This document shows positions 32,595 to 41,080 of a stretch of 64,000 nucleotides of DNA, one piece after another. Below the pieces are notes generated by a model that ran no database searches, was not told the origin of the DNA, and saw only the letters and a list, made by a program, of their open reading frames with translations. Positions within the stretch are counted from its first letter, which is position 1, and each line of letters opens with the position of its first letter. This DNA comes from Subtercola boreus (GTDB lineage Bacteria; Actinomycetota; Actinomycetes; Actinomycetales; Microbacteriaceae): the NCBI RefSeq assembly GCF_003399635.1, contig NZ_NBXB01000015.1, positions 1-64,000 on the forward strand, given 5' to 3'. The position numbers and the translations under genes were made by a program.

Positions 32595-33470
32595 ATGGCT
32601 GAACGTACCCCGTGGTCCCTCTCCGGCGCCCTCCGCGGCATGTTCGCGAAGCGCACCATCGACCAGGACACCTGGGACGACCTCGAGACAGCGCTGATCA
32701 CGGGCGACTTCGGCATCGATGTCACCGACGAGATCGTCGGCGACCTCCGCTCGAAGGTCGCCCGGTACAACACGACCGATCCGAAGGACCTGCAGCGAAT
32801 GCTGAGGGAGACGCTCGAGGAGCGCTTCTCGAAGCTCGACTCCACGCTGAAGCTCACCGAACGGCCCGCAATCGTTCTGGTCGTGGGGGTCAACGGGGTA
32901 GGCAAGACGACCACGATCGGCAAGTTCGCGAAGTTCCTCGCCAACTACAACCGCACGGTCGTCGTCGGCGCGGCGGACACCTTCCGCGCGGCCGCCGTCG
33001 AGCAGGTCGCCACCTGGGCCGAACGGGCCGGGGCCCACATCGTGCGCCCGCAGCAGGAGGGGCAGGATCCGGCGTCCGTCGCGTTCCAGACCGTCGAGTA
33101 CGCCAAGCGTAACAACATCGAGATCGCCATCATCGACACGGCTGGCCGCCTGCAGACCAAGGGCGGGCTGATGGATGAACTCACCAAGATCAGGCGTGTC
33201 ATCGAGAAGCAGGCACCGGTCTCCGAGGTGCTGCTCGTTCTGGATGCGACCACGGGCCAGAACGGGCTGCTGCAGGCCGAGGCGTTCATCGAGCACGCTG
33301 GCGTGACGGGGCTGGTGCTCACGAAGCTCGACGGATCGGCGAAGGCCGGTTTCGTCCTCGCGGTGCAGGAGCGCACGGGCATCCCGATCAAACTGATCGG
33401 CCAGGGTGAGGGCATCAACGACCTCACCGGATTCACCCCGCACGTGTTCGTGCAGAACCTGATCGGTTAA
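32595..33470 (+). CDS. ftsY: signal recognition particle receptor FtsY
   Basis: A 291-aa SRP GTPase receptor that docks ribosome-SRP complexes at the membrane. The N domain (residues 1-88) leads to the G domain with GVNGVGKTTT (98-107), DTFRAAAVEQ, DTAGRLQTKGGLM, TKLDGSAKAG and GQGEGINDL. The protein is short: it lacks the long acidic A domain of E. coli FtsY and has only a brief basic N-terminal stretch (SGALRGMFAKR) that may bind lipid. It is followed 12 bp later by ffh, its partner GTPase. Confidence 0.95.
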   Translation: MAERTPWSLSGALRGMFAKRTIDQDTWDDLETALITGDFGIDVTDEIVGDLRSKVARYNTTDPKDLQRMLRETLEERFSKLDSTLKLTERPAIVLVVGVNGVGKTTTIGKFAKFLANYNRTVVVGAADTFRAAAVEQVATWAERAGAHIVRPQQEGQDPASVAFQTVEYAKRNNIEIAIIDTAGRLQTKGGLMDELTKIRRVIEKQAPVSEVLLVLDATTGQNGLLQAEAFIEHAGVTGLVLTKLDGSAKAGFVLAVQERTGIPIKLIGQGEGINDLTGFTPHVFVQNLIG

Positions 33471-33473
33471 ACT
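33468..33473 (+). promoter_or_regulatory. -10 box TAAACT upstream of ffh
   Basis: TAAACT overlaps the ftsY stop codon and ends 9 nt before the ffh ATG at 33483. No Shine-Dalgarno site lies in the 12-bp gap, so ffh may have its own near-leaderless start in addition to readthrough from ftsY. Confidence 0.4.
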
Positions 33474-33482
33474 CTTCACACC

Positions 33483-35075
33483 ATGGCAACTTTTGGAAAC
33501 CTGTCTGACCGCTTGGCGGAGACGTTCAGAAACCTCCGCACCAAGGGCAAGCTCAGCCCCGCCGACGTCGACACGACAGTACGCGAGATCCGTCGGGCCC
33601 TGCTCGACGCCGACGTCGCGCTCGAAGTCGTCAAGGACTTCACGGGCAAGGTGCGGGAGCGCGCCCTCGGAGACGAGGTCAACAAGGCGCTGAACCCGGC
33701 CCAGCAGGTGGTGCAGATCGTCAACGAGGAGCTCATCGCCATCCTCGGTGGCGAGGCCCGCAAGATCCAGTTCGCCAAGAAGCCGCCGACCATCATCATG
33801 CTCGCCGGCCTCCAGGGTGCGGGCAAGACGACCCTGGCAGGCAAGCTGGCCAAGTGGCTCGCGAAGCAGCAGCACACGCCGCTGCTGGTGGCCGCCGACC
33901 TCCAGCGCCCGAATGCCGTGCAGCAGCTGCAGGTCGTCGCCGGCCAGGCGGGCGTCGCGGTCTATGCGCCCGAGCCCGGCAACGGCGTCGGCAACCCCGT
34001 CACGGTCGCCAGGGACTCCATCAAGTGGGCGATCGACAAGCAGTACGACGTGGTCATCGTCGACACGGCGGGCCGCCTCGGCGTCGACGCCGACATGATG
34101 AAGCAGGCCGCCGACATCCGTAAGGCGGTGCAGCCCGACGAGGTGCTGTTCGTCATCGACGCCATGATCGGCCAGGACGCGGTCGCGACAGCGAAGGCCT
34201 TCCAGGACGGCGTCGACTTCACCGGCGTCGTTCTCACCAAGCTCGACGGTGATGCGCGCGGTGGTGCGGCGCTCTCTGTGGCGTCGGTCACGGGCCGCCC
34301 GATCATCTTCGCGTCGACAGGGGAGTCGCTCGACGACTTCGAGCCGTTCCACCCCGACCGGATGGCGTCGCGGATCCTCGACCTCGGTGACATCCTCACC
34401 CTCATCGAGCAGGCGCAGGGCGCGTTCGACGAGGAGGAGGCGGCGAAGGTCGCGGAGAAGTTCCGCACCGACTCGTTCACGCTCGACGACTTCCTCGGCC
34501 AGATGCAGCAGCTGCGGGGTGCCGGTTCGCTCAAGAAGATGATCGGCATGCTCCCCGGCGCCGGCGCGATGAAGGAGCAGCTGAACAACTTCGACGAGCG
34601 CGAGATCGTGCGCACCGAGGCCATCATCCAGTCGATGACCAAGGCTGAGCGCACGAATCCGAAGCTGCTGAACGGATCGCGTCGCGTGCGCATCGCCCGC
34701 GGATCGGGCATGACCGTCACCGACGTCAACCAGCTCGTGCAGCGCTTCGAGCAGGCCTCGAAGATGATGAAGACCGTCGCCAAGGGAGGTGTGCCGCAGA
34801 TCCCCGGCATGGGGCCGATGGTCGGAGCGGGCTTCGCGGGCGGCCGCGGCAAGAAGGTGCAGGCGAAGAAGGGCTCGAAGTCGGGCAACCCGGCGAAGCG
34901 GGCGGCCCAGAACGCGGCGATCGCCTCGGGAGAGAAACTGCCGGGTGCGGGCGGCGCCGAGGCGGGCGCCCCTGCCGGTTCGGGCTTCGGCCTGGGCGGC
35001 GGGCGCGGATCGGCTCCGGCCGGTGGTCCGAGCGAGAAGGAACTCGAGTCGCTGCAGAAGTTCCTCGGGCGCTGA
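33483..35075 (+). CDS. ffh: signal recognition particle protein Ffh
   Basis: A 530-aa SRP54 GTPase that binds signal peptides and 4.5S RNA. The NG domain (1-295) has GLQGAGKTT (109-117), DLQRPNAVQQL, DTAGRLGVD and TKLDGDARGG. The Met-rich M domain (about 325-440) includes the RNA-binding motif GSRRVRIARGSGMTVTDVN. A Gly/Ala/Lys-rich tail of roughly 85 residues ends the protein, longer than in E. coli Ffh. The rpsP operon normally follows in this gene order; here two unrelated genes intervene. Confidence 0.96.
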   Translation: MATFGNLSDRLAETFRNLRTKGKLSPADVDTTVREIRRALLDADVALEVVKDFTGKVRERALGDEVNKALNPAQQVVQIVNEELIAILGGEARKIQFAKKPPTIIMLAGLQGAGKTTLAGKLAKWLAKQQHTPLLVAADLQRPNAVQQLQVVAGQAGVAVYAPEPGNGVGNPVTVARDSIKWAIDKQYDVVIVDTAGRLGVDADMMKQAADIRKAVQPDEVLFVIDAMIGQDAVATAKAFQDGVDFTGVVLTKLDGDARGGAALSVASVTGRPIIFASTGESLDDFEPFHPDRMASRILDLGDILTLIEQAQGAFDEEEAAKVAEKFRTDSFTLDDFLGQMQQLRGAGSLKKMIGMLPGAGAMKEQLNNFDEREIVRTEAIIQSMTKAERTNPKLLNGSRRVRIARGSGMTVTDVNQLVQRFEQASKMMKTVAKGGVPQIPGMGPMVGAGFAGGRGKKVQAKKGSKSGNPAKRAAQNAAIASGEKLPGAGGAEAGAPAGSGFGLGGGRGSAPAGGPSEKELESLQKFLGR

Positions 35076-35132
35076 CGCCGCGTAGCGGTCGCTGACCTGG
35101 GTCGCTGATGCGCTTCGTGGTGGTGGTCGTGG

Positions 35133-35160
35133 TTGTGCTCACGATCGACGGTCGTAGGAT
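35133..35160 (+). promoter_or_regulatory. promoter TTGTGC-16-TAGGAT of the LLM oxidoreductase gene
   Basis: TTGTGC (35133-35138) and TAGGAT (35155-35160) are 16 bp apart, and the ATG at 35167 lies 6 nt after the -10 box. It is the clearest complete leaderless promoter in the window. Confidence 0.6.
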
Positions 35161-35166
35161 CGAAGC

Positions 35167-35991
35167 ATGACTTCCTCGAGCAACCGTCCCGTACGCATCG
35201 GCGTGCAGATCGCCCCGCAGCACTCCACCTACACCGAGATCCGCGACACCCTGACGACGCTCGAAGAGCTCGGGGTCGACGTCGCCTTCAACTGGGATCA
35301 CTTCTACCCCCTCTCGGGCGACCCCGAGGGAACCCACTTCGAGGGCTGGAGCATGCTCGCCGCCTGGGCGGAGCAGACCACGACGATCGAGTTCGGGCCG
35401 CTGGTGACCTGCAACACGTACCGGAACCCCGACCTGCTTGCAGACATGGCCCGCACCGTCGACCACATCAGCGCGAAGAACGGTGCCTCCGGGCGCCTGG
35501 TCTTCGGCATCGGCTCGGGCTGGTTCGAGCGCGACTACGACGAGTACGGCTACGAGTTCGGCACCGTCGGCCAGCGACTGGATGCCCTCGCAGAGGCCAT
35601 GCCGCGGATCGAGTCACGCTGGTCGAAGCTGACCCCGCCCCCGACGCGCAAGATCCCCGTGCTTATCGGCGGTGGCGGCGAGAAGAAGACGTTGCGCATC
35701 GTCGCGAAGCACGCGGACATCTGGCACAGCTTCGCCGACACTGAGACGCTCGAACGTAAGCTCGGCATCCTCCGCTCGCACTGCGACGAGATCGGGCGCG
35801 ACTTCAGCGAGATCGAGATCTCCACCGGGGCCAGCGTGCGTGCGGGCGTCGGCTCCTCCGACACCGATGCCCTCGACGCGCAGCACGCGCTCGGCGCAAC
35901 CCTCTTCACCCTGGGCATTTCGGGCCCGGGCCTCGACGCATCGCAGGTCTCCGACCTGCTCGCCTGGCGCGACGCCAAGAACGCCGCCTGA
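35167..35991 (+). CDS. LLM-class F420-dependent oxidoreductase
   Basis: A 274-aa luciferase-like TIM-barrel flavin/F420-dependent enzyme. Family features are the N-terminal RIGVQIAPQHSTYTEI, a FNWDHFYPL segment, the TIEFGPLVTCNTYRNPDLLADMA-type core and FGIGSGWFERDYDEYG. Such actinobacterial enzymes usually use coenzyme F420; the physiological substrate is unknown. The leaderless promoter directly upstream suggests it is transcribed alone. It is inserted between ffh and the rpsP operon and ends 183 bp before a convergent ligase gene. Confidence 0.86.
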   Translation: MTSSSNRPVRIGVQIAPQHSTYTEIRDTLTTLEELGVDVAFNWDHFYPLSGDPEGTHFEGWSMLAAWAEQTTTIEFGPLVTCNTYRNPDLLADMARTVDHISAKNGASGRLVFGIGSGWFERDYDEYGYEFGTVGQRLDALAEAMPRIESRWSKLTPPPTRKIPVLIGGGGEKKTLRIVAKHADIWHSFADTETLERKLGILRSHCDEIGRDFSEIEISTGASVRAGVGSSDTDALDAQHALGATLFTLGISGPGLDASQVSDLLAWRDAKNAA

Positions 35992-36034
35992 CCCGCCCCG
36001 CCCCCGCCCCGCCCCGCCCCGCTCGCCCGTGCAT

Positions 36035-36097
36035 CAATTCAGGTAGCACGCGTCGCCATCCACCATTCGCGCGTCGCAGGCCGCGGTGCCTGAATTG
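36035..36097. repeat. palindromic intergenic repeat, copy 2
   Basis: CAATTCAGG (36035-36043) and CCTGAATTG (36089-36097) are exact complements bounding a 63-nt element with partly paired interior. The right arm shares TGCCTGAATTGC with the element at 16800-16860. Like copy 1 it lies between two convergent genes. Confidence 0.65.
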
Positions 36098-36174
36098 CGG
36101 AGGCGGGCGGCGGGCGGCAGGCGGCGGGCGGGTGACAGGGGCGTGTGGGATGACCCGCGGGGCTGGCGGGGGCG

Positions 36175-37311
36175 TCAGTGGCCGAGGCCGTGCCGGAGCT
36201 CGTGCGTCAGCGACGAGACAACGGCCTGAAGGCTGCCGCCGTTCTGCTCGGCGACATGCAACTGCCGCTGGTAACTCGCCCCCTTCTCGAGGATGAGGTT
36301 CACCTGCTCGAGTTCCGCGGCGCATCCGAGCCTCGACGCCGTCGGCGCCAGGGTCACCAGCAGGTCTCGGATCTCGTCGGTCACGAGACGCTCGTCTCCC
36401 GCCGGGTTCAGGATGATCTCGGCGTCGAGCCCGTAGCGCGCGGCGCGCCACTTGTTCTCTCGCACGAACCAGGGTTGGAGGGTCACGAGATCCTCGCCCG
36501 CATCGAGCCTCTCCGACATGTGCTCCACCAGGCACTGGATGAGCGCCGCGACCGCACCGATCTCCTCGGGGCTCGACAGCCCGTCGCACGCTCGCATCTC
36601 CACGGTGCCCCACTGCGGAGACGGGCGGATGTCCCAGCGCACCTCGGTGTGGTCGTCGATGATTCCCGTGGTCGTCAGGTCGGCCACGTACTGCTCGTAG
36701 TCCGCCCAGCTGGCGAACTGGTACGGGAGCCCGGCGGTCGGCAGTTGCTGGAACATCAGCGCCCGGTTGGAGGCGTACCCCGTGTTGACGCCGCCCCAGA
36801 ACGGGCTCGACGCGCTCAGCGCCTGCAGGTGCGGGTAATACGTCAGCAGGCCGTTCACCAGGGGGAGCACCTTGTCGCGGCTCTCCACCCCCACGTGCAC
36901 GTGGATGCCCCAGATGAGCATGTTGCGGCCCCACCACTGGGTGCGGTCGACGAGGCGGTGGTAGCGCTCCTTGTCGGTCACTTCCTGGTCGAACCACTGG
37001 GCGAACGGATGACTGCCGGCACACATCAACTCCACATCGAGCGGGTCTGTGATGGCCCGCACTTCATCCAACATGCCGAGCAGGTCGGCCACGGCATCCG
37101 GAACCGATCTGTGGACAGTCGTGACGAGTTCGACGGTGTTGAGGAGGAGTTCGCCCGTGATCTGCGGATGCTCGGAGCCGTCACTCTGGCGGAGCGCGTC
37201 GAGCACCTCCCCGGCCACAGAGACCAGATCGCCGCTCACCCGGTCGACCAGGGCGATCTCCCACTCGATGCCGAGAGTGGAACGCTCTGAGTGCGCGAAG
37301 GTGATCTCCAA
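36175..37311 (-). CDS. glutamate-cysteine ligase family 2 (YbdK-type) protein
   Basis: A 378-aa carboxylate-amine ligase of the GCS2 family. Conserved parts are LGIEWEIALVD at the N terminus, the HPFAQW region, GIHVHVGV, and VRWDIRPSPQWGTVEMRACD. YbdK-type enzymes have weak glutamate-cysteine ligase activity; in actinobacteria the true role is unclear, since mycothiol rather than glutathione is the usual thiol. The start appears to be TTG at 37311 with AGGCAGGG upstream. It runs opposite to the ribosomal genes; the rpsP promoter region is on its far side. Confidence 0.85.
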   Translation of the reverse strand: MEITFAHSERSTLGIEWEIALVDRVSGDLVSVAGEVLDALRQSDGSEHPQITGELLLNTVELVTTVHRSVPDAVADLLGMLDEVRAITDPLDVELMCAGSHPFAQWFDQEVTDKERYHRLVDRTQWWGRNMLIWGIHVHVGVESRDKVLPLVNGLLTYYPHLQALSASSPFWGGVNTGYASNRALMFQQLPTAGLPYQFASWADYEQYVADLTTTGIIDDHTEVRWDIRPSPQWGTVEMRACDGLSSPEEIGAVAALIQCLVEHMSERLDAGEDLVTLQPWFVRENKWRAARYGLDAEIILNPAGDERLVTDEIRDLLVTLAPTASRLGCAAELEQVNLILEKGASYQRQLHVAEQNGGSLQAVVSSLTHELRHGLGH

Positions 37312-37374
37312 CGGCTTGCCCTGCCTCTGTCTGTGCCTGCGAAACGGGTACGCGGTGCGGATTTGCGAATGTGA

Positions 37375-37404
37375 TTACTCTATGGCGTATTTTTCTGACA
37401 GAAT
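37375..37404 (+). promoter_or_regulatory. candidate rpsP promoter (TTACTC-18-CAGAAT)
   Basis: TTACTC at 37375-37380 and CAGAAT at 37399-37404 are 18 bp apart. The rplS promoter candidate has the same -10 box and the same spacing, which supports both. The implied 5' leader is about 125 nt. Confidence 0.45.
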
Positions 37405-37472
37405 GGTCAGTCGAGTCTGCCCCCGCCCGACCCTCTAATCAGGCGTCGCGCAGAACCTTAGAACTTATTCTT

Positions 37473-37502
37473 GGCCGAGTGTGCGTCCCCACGCTCACGG
37501 CC
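37473..37502 (+). other. hairpin in the rpsP leader
   Basis: GGCC/GTG/GCGT pair with ACGC/CAC/GGCC around a CCCC loop, with a two-base bulge and one T-T mismatch. It lies in the untranslated leader, 34 nt before the rpsP start. A regulatory role is possible but not shown. Confidence 0.35.
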
Positions 37503-37536
37503 GGCAGTTCGCCCCATAAAAATACTCAGGAGAATT

Positions 37537-37965
37537 GTGGCTGTAAAAATCCGTTTGAAGCGCATGGGCAAGATCCGCGCTCCTTACTACCGTATTGTCG
37601 TCGCCGACTCGCGCACCAAGCGCGATGGTCGTGTCATCGAGGAGATCGGCAAGTACCACCCGACCGAAGAGCCGTCGTTCATCCAGATCGAGAGCGACCG
37701 TGCGCAGTACTGGCTCGGTGTCGGCGCACAGCCGACCGAGCAGGTCGCCGCTCTGCTGAAGCTCACCGGTGACTGGGGAATCTTCAAGAAGGATGCCGCC
37801 ACGTCGGTGTCGACCGTTCGCGTCAAGGCTCCGAAAGAGGCCTTCGTCGCCGACGAGAAGAAGAAGCCCGTGCTCCGTCCGAAGGCTGAGGCTCCCGCAG
37901 CCCCCGCCGCTCCGGTTGCCGACGCGGCTGCTGCCGACGGCGACGCGGCGTCGACCGAGGCGTAG
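37537..37965 (+). CDS. rpsP: 30S ribosomal protein S16
   Basis: A 142-aa S16. The first 85 residues are the canonical domain ([33 protein letters not shown]). The rest is a Lys then Ala/Pro-rich tail as in other actinobacteria. Start GTG at 37537 with AGGAG 4 nt upstream. khpA begins 3 bp after its stop, so rpsP, khpA and rimM form one operon driven by the promoter upstream. Confidence 0.96.
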   Translation: MAVKIRLKRMGKIRAPYYRIVVADSRTKRDGRVIEEIGKYHPTEEPSFIQIESDRAQYWLGVGAQPTEQVAALLKLTGDWGIFKKDAATSVSTVRVKAPKEAFVADEKKKPVLRPKAEAPAAPAAPVADAAAADGDAASTEA

Positions 37966-37968
37966 GTC

Positions 37969-38205
37969 TTGCTCGCACCGGCTCTCGAGCACCTCGTCAA
38001 AGGGATTGTCGACAATCCCGGCGATGTGCACGTCGTGGCAAAGAACTCTCCCCGCGGCGAGGTCCTCGAGGTTCGTGTGAACCCCGACGACCTCGGTCGC
38101 GTGATCGGTCGCTCGGGCCGCACCGCCAAGGCGTTGCGCACGCTCGTAGCCGCTCTTGCCGATGGCAAGCGCGTACGTGTTGACGTGGTTGATACAGATT
38201 TCTAA
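37969..38205 (+). CDS. khpA: KH-domain RNA-binding protein KhpA
   Basis: A 78-aa single type-II KH-domain protein. The GxxG RNA-binding loop is visible in GRVIGRSGRTAKALRTL (about 42-58). KhpA proteins bind RNA and influence cell division or small-RNA function in Gram-positive bacteria. TTG start at 37969, directly after rpsP. The rimM reading frame begins inside its end. Confidence 0.93.
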   Translation: MLAPALEHLVKGIVDNPGDVHVVAKNSPRGEVLEVRVNPDDLGRVIGRSGRTAKALRTLVAALADGKRVRVDVVDTDF

Positions 38206-38854
38206 GAACGAAACGCAACTGAGAGTCGGTCGTCTCACCAAAGCCCACGGGCTGAAAGGTGCGATCAAACTCGAGATGTTCACCGACGACCCGGAACGAC
38301 GCTTCGTTCCGGGCTCGGTGTTCACGCTCCAAGTCCCCACCACCTCGCCTTGGCACGGAAAGACCCTCGAGCTGGCGGAACTCCGCTGGTACAACGGGCA
38401 TCCGGTCGGCTTCTTCGTCGGCGTTCCCGATCGGACCGCTGCCGAGTCCCTCGCCAAGGCCATCCTCTGGATCGACCACGACCTCACCGAGGTCACCGAC
38501 GAAGAGGATGCGTGGTTCGACCACCAGCTCGTCGGTCTCGCGGTCGTCCGCGATGGCGTGCGCATCGGCACGATGACGCAGATCGACCACCTCCCCGCTC
38601 AAGACCTCCTGCACGTCTCGACCGTCTCGGGCGAGGTGCTCGTGCCGTTCGTCAAGGCGATCGTTCCGTCGGTGGATGTCGCGGGCGGCACCATCACGGT
38701 GACCCCGCCCCCCGGGCTCTTCGAAGATCTCCCGGAGTCGGCCATCGCCGACGAAGCGGCGCTCGCTGCCGCAGTGCTGCCGACCGGCGTCTCGACGGAC
38801 TCCTCCGACGACGCCGACGCGGTCCGCGCCGGCGATCGTCTCGACTCGAACTAG
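38189..38854 (+). CDS. rimM: ribosome maturation factor RimM
   Basis: About 221 aa; a 16S rRNA processing factor that acts on the 30S head near S19. The N-terminal domain starts with QLRVGRLTKAHGLKGAIKLE; the PRC-barrel domain contains EDAWFDHQLVGLAVV and HVSTVSGEVLVPFV. There is no ATG in the right place: TTG 38189, TTG 38180 or GTG 38177 are all possible, each overlapping the end of khpA, so the start is uncertain. It normally directly precedes trmD; here a broken DUF559 gene intervenes. Confidence 0.92.
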   Translation: MIQISKNETQLRVGRLTKAHGLKGAIKLEMFTDDPERRFVPGSVFTLQVPTTSPWHGKTLELAELRWYNGHPVGFFVGVPDRTAAESLAKAILWIDHDLTEVTDEEDAWFDHQLVGLAVVRDGVRIGTMTQIDHLPAQDLLHVSTVSGEVLVPFVKAIVPSVDVAGGTITVTPPPGLFEDLPESAIADEAALAAAVLPTGVSTDSSDDADAVRAGDRLDSN

Positions 38855-38986
38855 TCGCACAACCGACGGCTCTGCACTTATTCTCCGGGCTATCCGCGAC
38901 GGATTCGAGCAGGGCCGCCGATTGCGTTCTCCACAGATCGTTCGTCAGACCCCTATGGCGACAATCACGCCGCCACACTGGTCGTC

Positions 38987-39934
38987 ATGAACGATCCTCG
39001 ACGAATTGACGACCTGCTCGCCTCCACCAGTGGGATTGCCAGCATCCGCCACCTCACCGCGGCCGGCATCTCGGCGCATCACGTCCGGGCAGCCATTGCC
39101 GACGGCCGGGCGGAGCGGGTGCGTCAGGGCTGGATCGCCGGCCCCACAGCCCCCGCCGAAGCTGTGCGGGCCGTGCGCGTCGGCGGCTGGCTCACCTGCC
39201 TGTCGGCGCTCCGGATGCACGGTGTCTGGTGCGCAGACGACGACCGGCTGCACGTGCGGGTCGACTAGCACACCACCCACCTGGCGTCGCCCGCTGACCG
39301 TACGCTGCCACTCGAGCGCGGCCCGGATGCGCGGACGATCATCCATCGCTCCTTTGCATCCGACACGGTCAGCACCAGCCTGCCGATCGATTCTGTCGAG
39401 ACCGCCCTGCTGCATGCGGCCGCCTGCGCGACAAGGGACAATGCAGTCGTTCTGTTCGATTCGGCACTCAATCTGAAGCTGACGACCGTCCGTCGGCTCC
39501 GAGGGTTGGCGTCAGGCCTGACGGCTCGGCACAGGGAGGTAATGCGACTGGCCGATGGTTCTGCGCAGTCGGGGCTTGAGTCGAAGGCCCGGCTGCGGCT
39601 CTACGCCCTCGGGATTCCGCATCGCAGTCAGGTGTATTTCGGTGGTGTCGGGAAGGTCGACCTCGTCATCGGCGACCGGATCGTGCTCGAACTCGACGGG
39701 AGGGAGTGGCATTCGACACCGGCAGCGTTCGCCGAGGACAGGCGGCGCGACCTCATCCTGACCGAGCGCGGGCGCCACGTGATCCGCCTGACCTATGCCC
39801 AGGTGATGTTCGAGTGGCCGCGCATCGAGGGGCTGCTCCGCGAACTCGTCGCCCGGCGGGAGCACCGGTGGGGTGCGCGGCACCGTCGCGCCGGACTCGC
39901 TCCGCCGATCACGCAATCGGCGGCCCTGCCCTGA
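38987..39934 (+). pseudogene. AbiEi-like/DUF559 protein gene interrupted by one in-frame TAG
   Basis: One open frame of 316 codons is broken only by TAG at 39266-39268. The first part (93 codons) reads as an N-terminal antitoxin-like helix-turn-helix (IDDLLASTSGIASIRHLTAAG). After the stop the same frame continues with VVLFDSALNLKL and then a DUF559/Vsr-like endonuclease domain (KVDLVIGDRIVLELDGREWH, then RDLILTERGRHVIRLT). Related intact proteins are common and variable in actinobacteria. The two halves may be expressed separately (a TTG at 39506 exists), but simple inactivation by one point mutation is most likely. It sits between rimM and trmD, which are adjacent in relatives. Confidence 0.75.
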
Positions 39935-40034
39935 TCCTCCCGCTCTTCGCGCCGGATCCGGCCGGGGCCGCCCGTTCGGTGCCGTGTATCCGGGCGGGGT
40001 GCGCCGGCGGGGCAGCGGCACTGCAGGGCCGCGT

Positions 40035-40040
40035 TAGGGT
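40035..40040 (+). promoter_or_regulatory. -10 box TAGGGT, leaderless start of trmD
   Basis: TAGGGT is followed by six bases (TTGGGG) and the trmD ATG at 40047. The separate promoter fits the loss of the usual rimM-trmD linkage. Confidence 0.5.
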
Positions 40041-40046
40041 TTGGGG

Positions 40047-40757
40047 ATGCGTATCGACATCGTCACGATCTTCCCCACCTTCTTCGATGCGCTCGACATC
40101 TCCCTGCTGGGGCGGGCGAGGGAAGACGGCATACTCGAGGTCGATGTGCATGACCTCCGCACCTTCACGCACGACCGGCATCGCACCGTGGACGACAAGC
40201 CCTACGGCGGTGGTGCTGGCATGGTGATGAAACCGGAGCCGTGGGGGGAGGCGCTCGACGCGATCCTGCCGGGTGCGGTTCCGGATGTCGCGGGCGAGAC
40301 CGGCCCCCTCGTCATCTTCCCCTCACCCGCCGGCGAGGTGTTCACCCAGGCGATGGCGCGCGAACTGAGCGGCGCGAGCCACCTCGTCTTCGGCTGCGGG
40401 CGTTATGAAGGCATCGACCAGAGGGTGTTCGACTATGCCGGCAGCCGGGCATCCATTCGCCTCGTGAGCCTCGGCGATTACGTGCTGAACGGGGGAGAGG
40501 TGGCCGTGATGGCCATGATCGAGGCGATCGGGCGGCTGATTCCGGGTGTCATCGGCAACCCGGAGAGTCTCGTCGAAGAGTCTCACGAAGACGGGCTGCT
40601 CGAATATCCGAGCTACACCAAGCCGTCGAGCTGGCGGGGACTGGATGTACCGCCGGTGCTGATCGGCGGCAACCACGGTGCCATCGCCAGCTGGCGCCGC
40701 AATGCGCAACTGGAGCGCACTCGGCGCGTGCGACCGGACCTGCTGCCGCCCGAGTGA
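40047..40757 (+). CDS. trmD: tRNA (guanine-N1)-methyltransferase
   Basis: A 236-aa SPOUT methyltransferase that makes m1G37 in tRNAs and prevents frameshifting. Core motifs are [27 protein letters not shown], the trefoil-knot SAM site [13 protein letters not shown] and [13 protein letters not shown], and [19 protein letters not shown]. The ATG at 40047 is supported by the -10 box 6 nt upstream, rather than TTG at 40041. The C-terminal domain is complete. Confidence 0.96.
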   Translation: MRIDIVTIFPTFFDALDISLLGRAREDGILEVDVHDLRTFTHDRHRTVDDKPYGGGAGMVMKPEPWGEALDAILPGAVPDVAGETGPLVIFPSPAGEVFTQAMARELSGASHLVFGCGRYEGIDQRVFDYAGSRASIRLVSLGDYVLNGGEVAVMAMIEAIGRLIPGVIGNPESLVEESHEDGLLEYPSYTKPSSWRGLDVPPVLIGGNHGAIASWRRNAQLERTRRVRPDLLPPE

Positions 40758-40795
40758 ATGAGCCACGGGCTCTGTGTTCAAAAACTGAGGAATGC

Positions 40796-40801
40796 TAGGG
40801 T
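40796..40801 (+). promoter_or_regulatory. -10 box TAGGGT, leaderless start of the Sel1-like gene
   Basis: TAGGGT lies exactly 6 nt before the ATG at 40808, the same box and spacing as at trmD 760 bp upstream. Confidence 0.45.
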
Positions 40802-40807
40802 TGCGAG

Positions 40808-41080
40808 ATGGACCACAGCCCCGATCTCGAAAGCACCCTGCTGGTTCTCCTCGTGGCCGACGATCGCGGTTCGCCCTGCGCCGAACAGGCGCTCGTCGAG
40901 TTCGCGAAGTCACATCCGGCAGCCTGCGCGAGCCTGGGGGCCGCCGAATACGCTCTCGGCCTCCGCTACCTGAACGGTGAAGGCATCGACGTCGACCTGG
41001 CGCTGGCCCGACACCACTTCGAGAGCGCGGCGGTCTTCGGGCATCCCTTCCCCGACGCCCTCCGCTGGGTGGACTGCTAG
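40808..41080 (+). CDS. small Sel1/TPR-repeat-like protein
   Basis: A 90-aa protein. The second half contains one Sel1-type repeat, AEYALGLRYLNGEGIDVD and then ALARHHFESAAVFGHP. The function is unknown; such repeats mediate protein contacts. No signal peptide is visible, so it is probably cytoplasmic. Its stop overlaps that of the convergent map gene. Confidence 0.72.
   Translation: MDHSPDLESTLLVLLVADDRGSPCAEQALVEFAKSHPAACASLGAAEYALGLRYLNGEGIDVDLALARHHFESAAVFGHPFPDALRWVDC

Noticed and set aside
32547-34352. A 601-codon minus-strand frame
   Set aside because: Antisense to ftsY and ffh; no recognisable domain.
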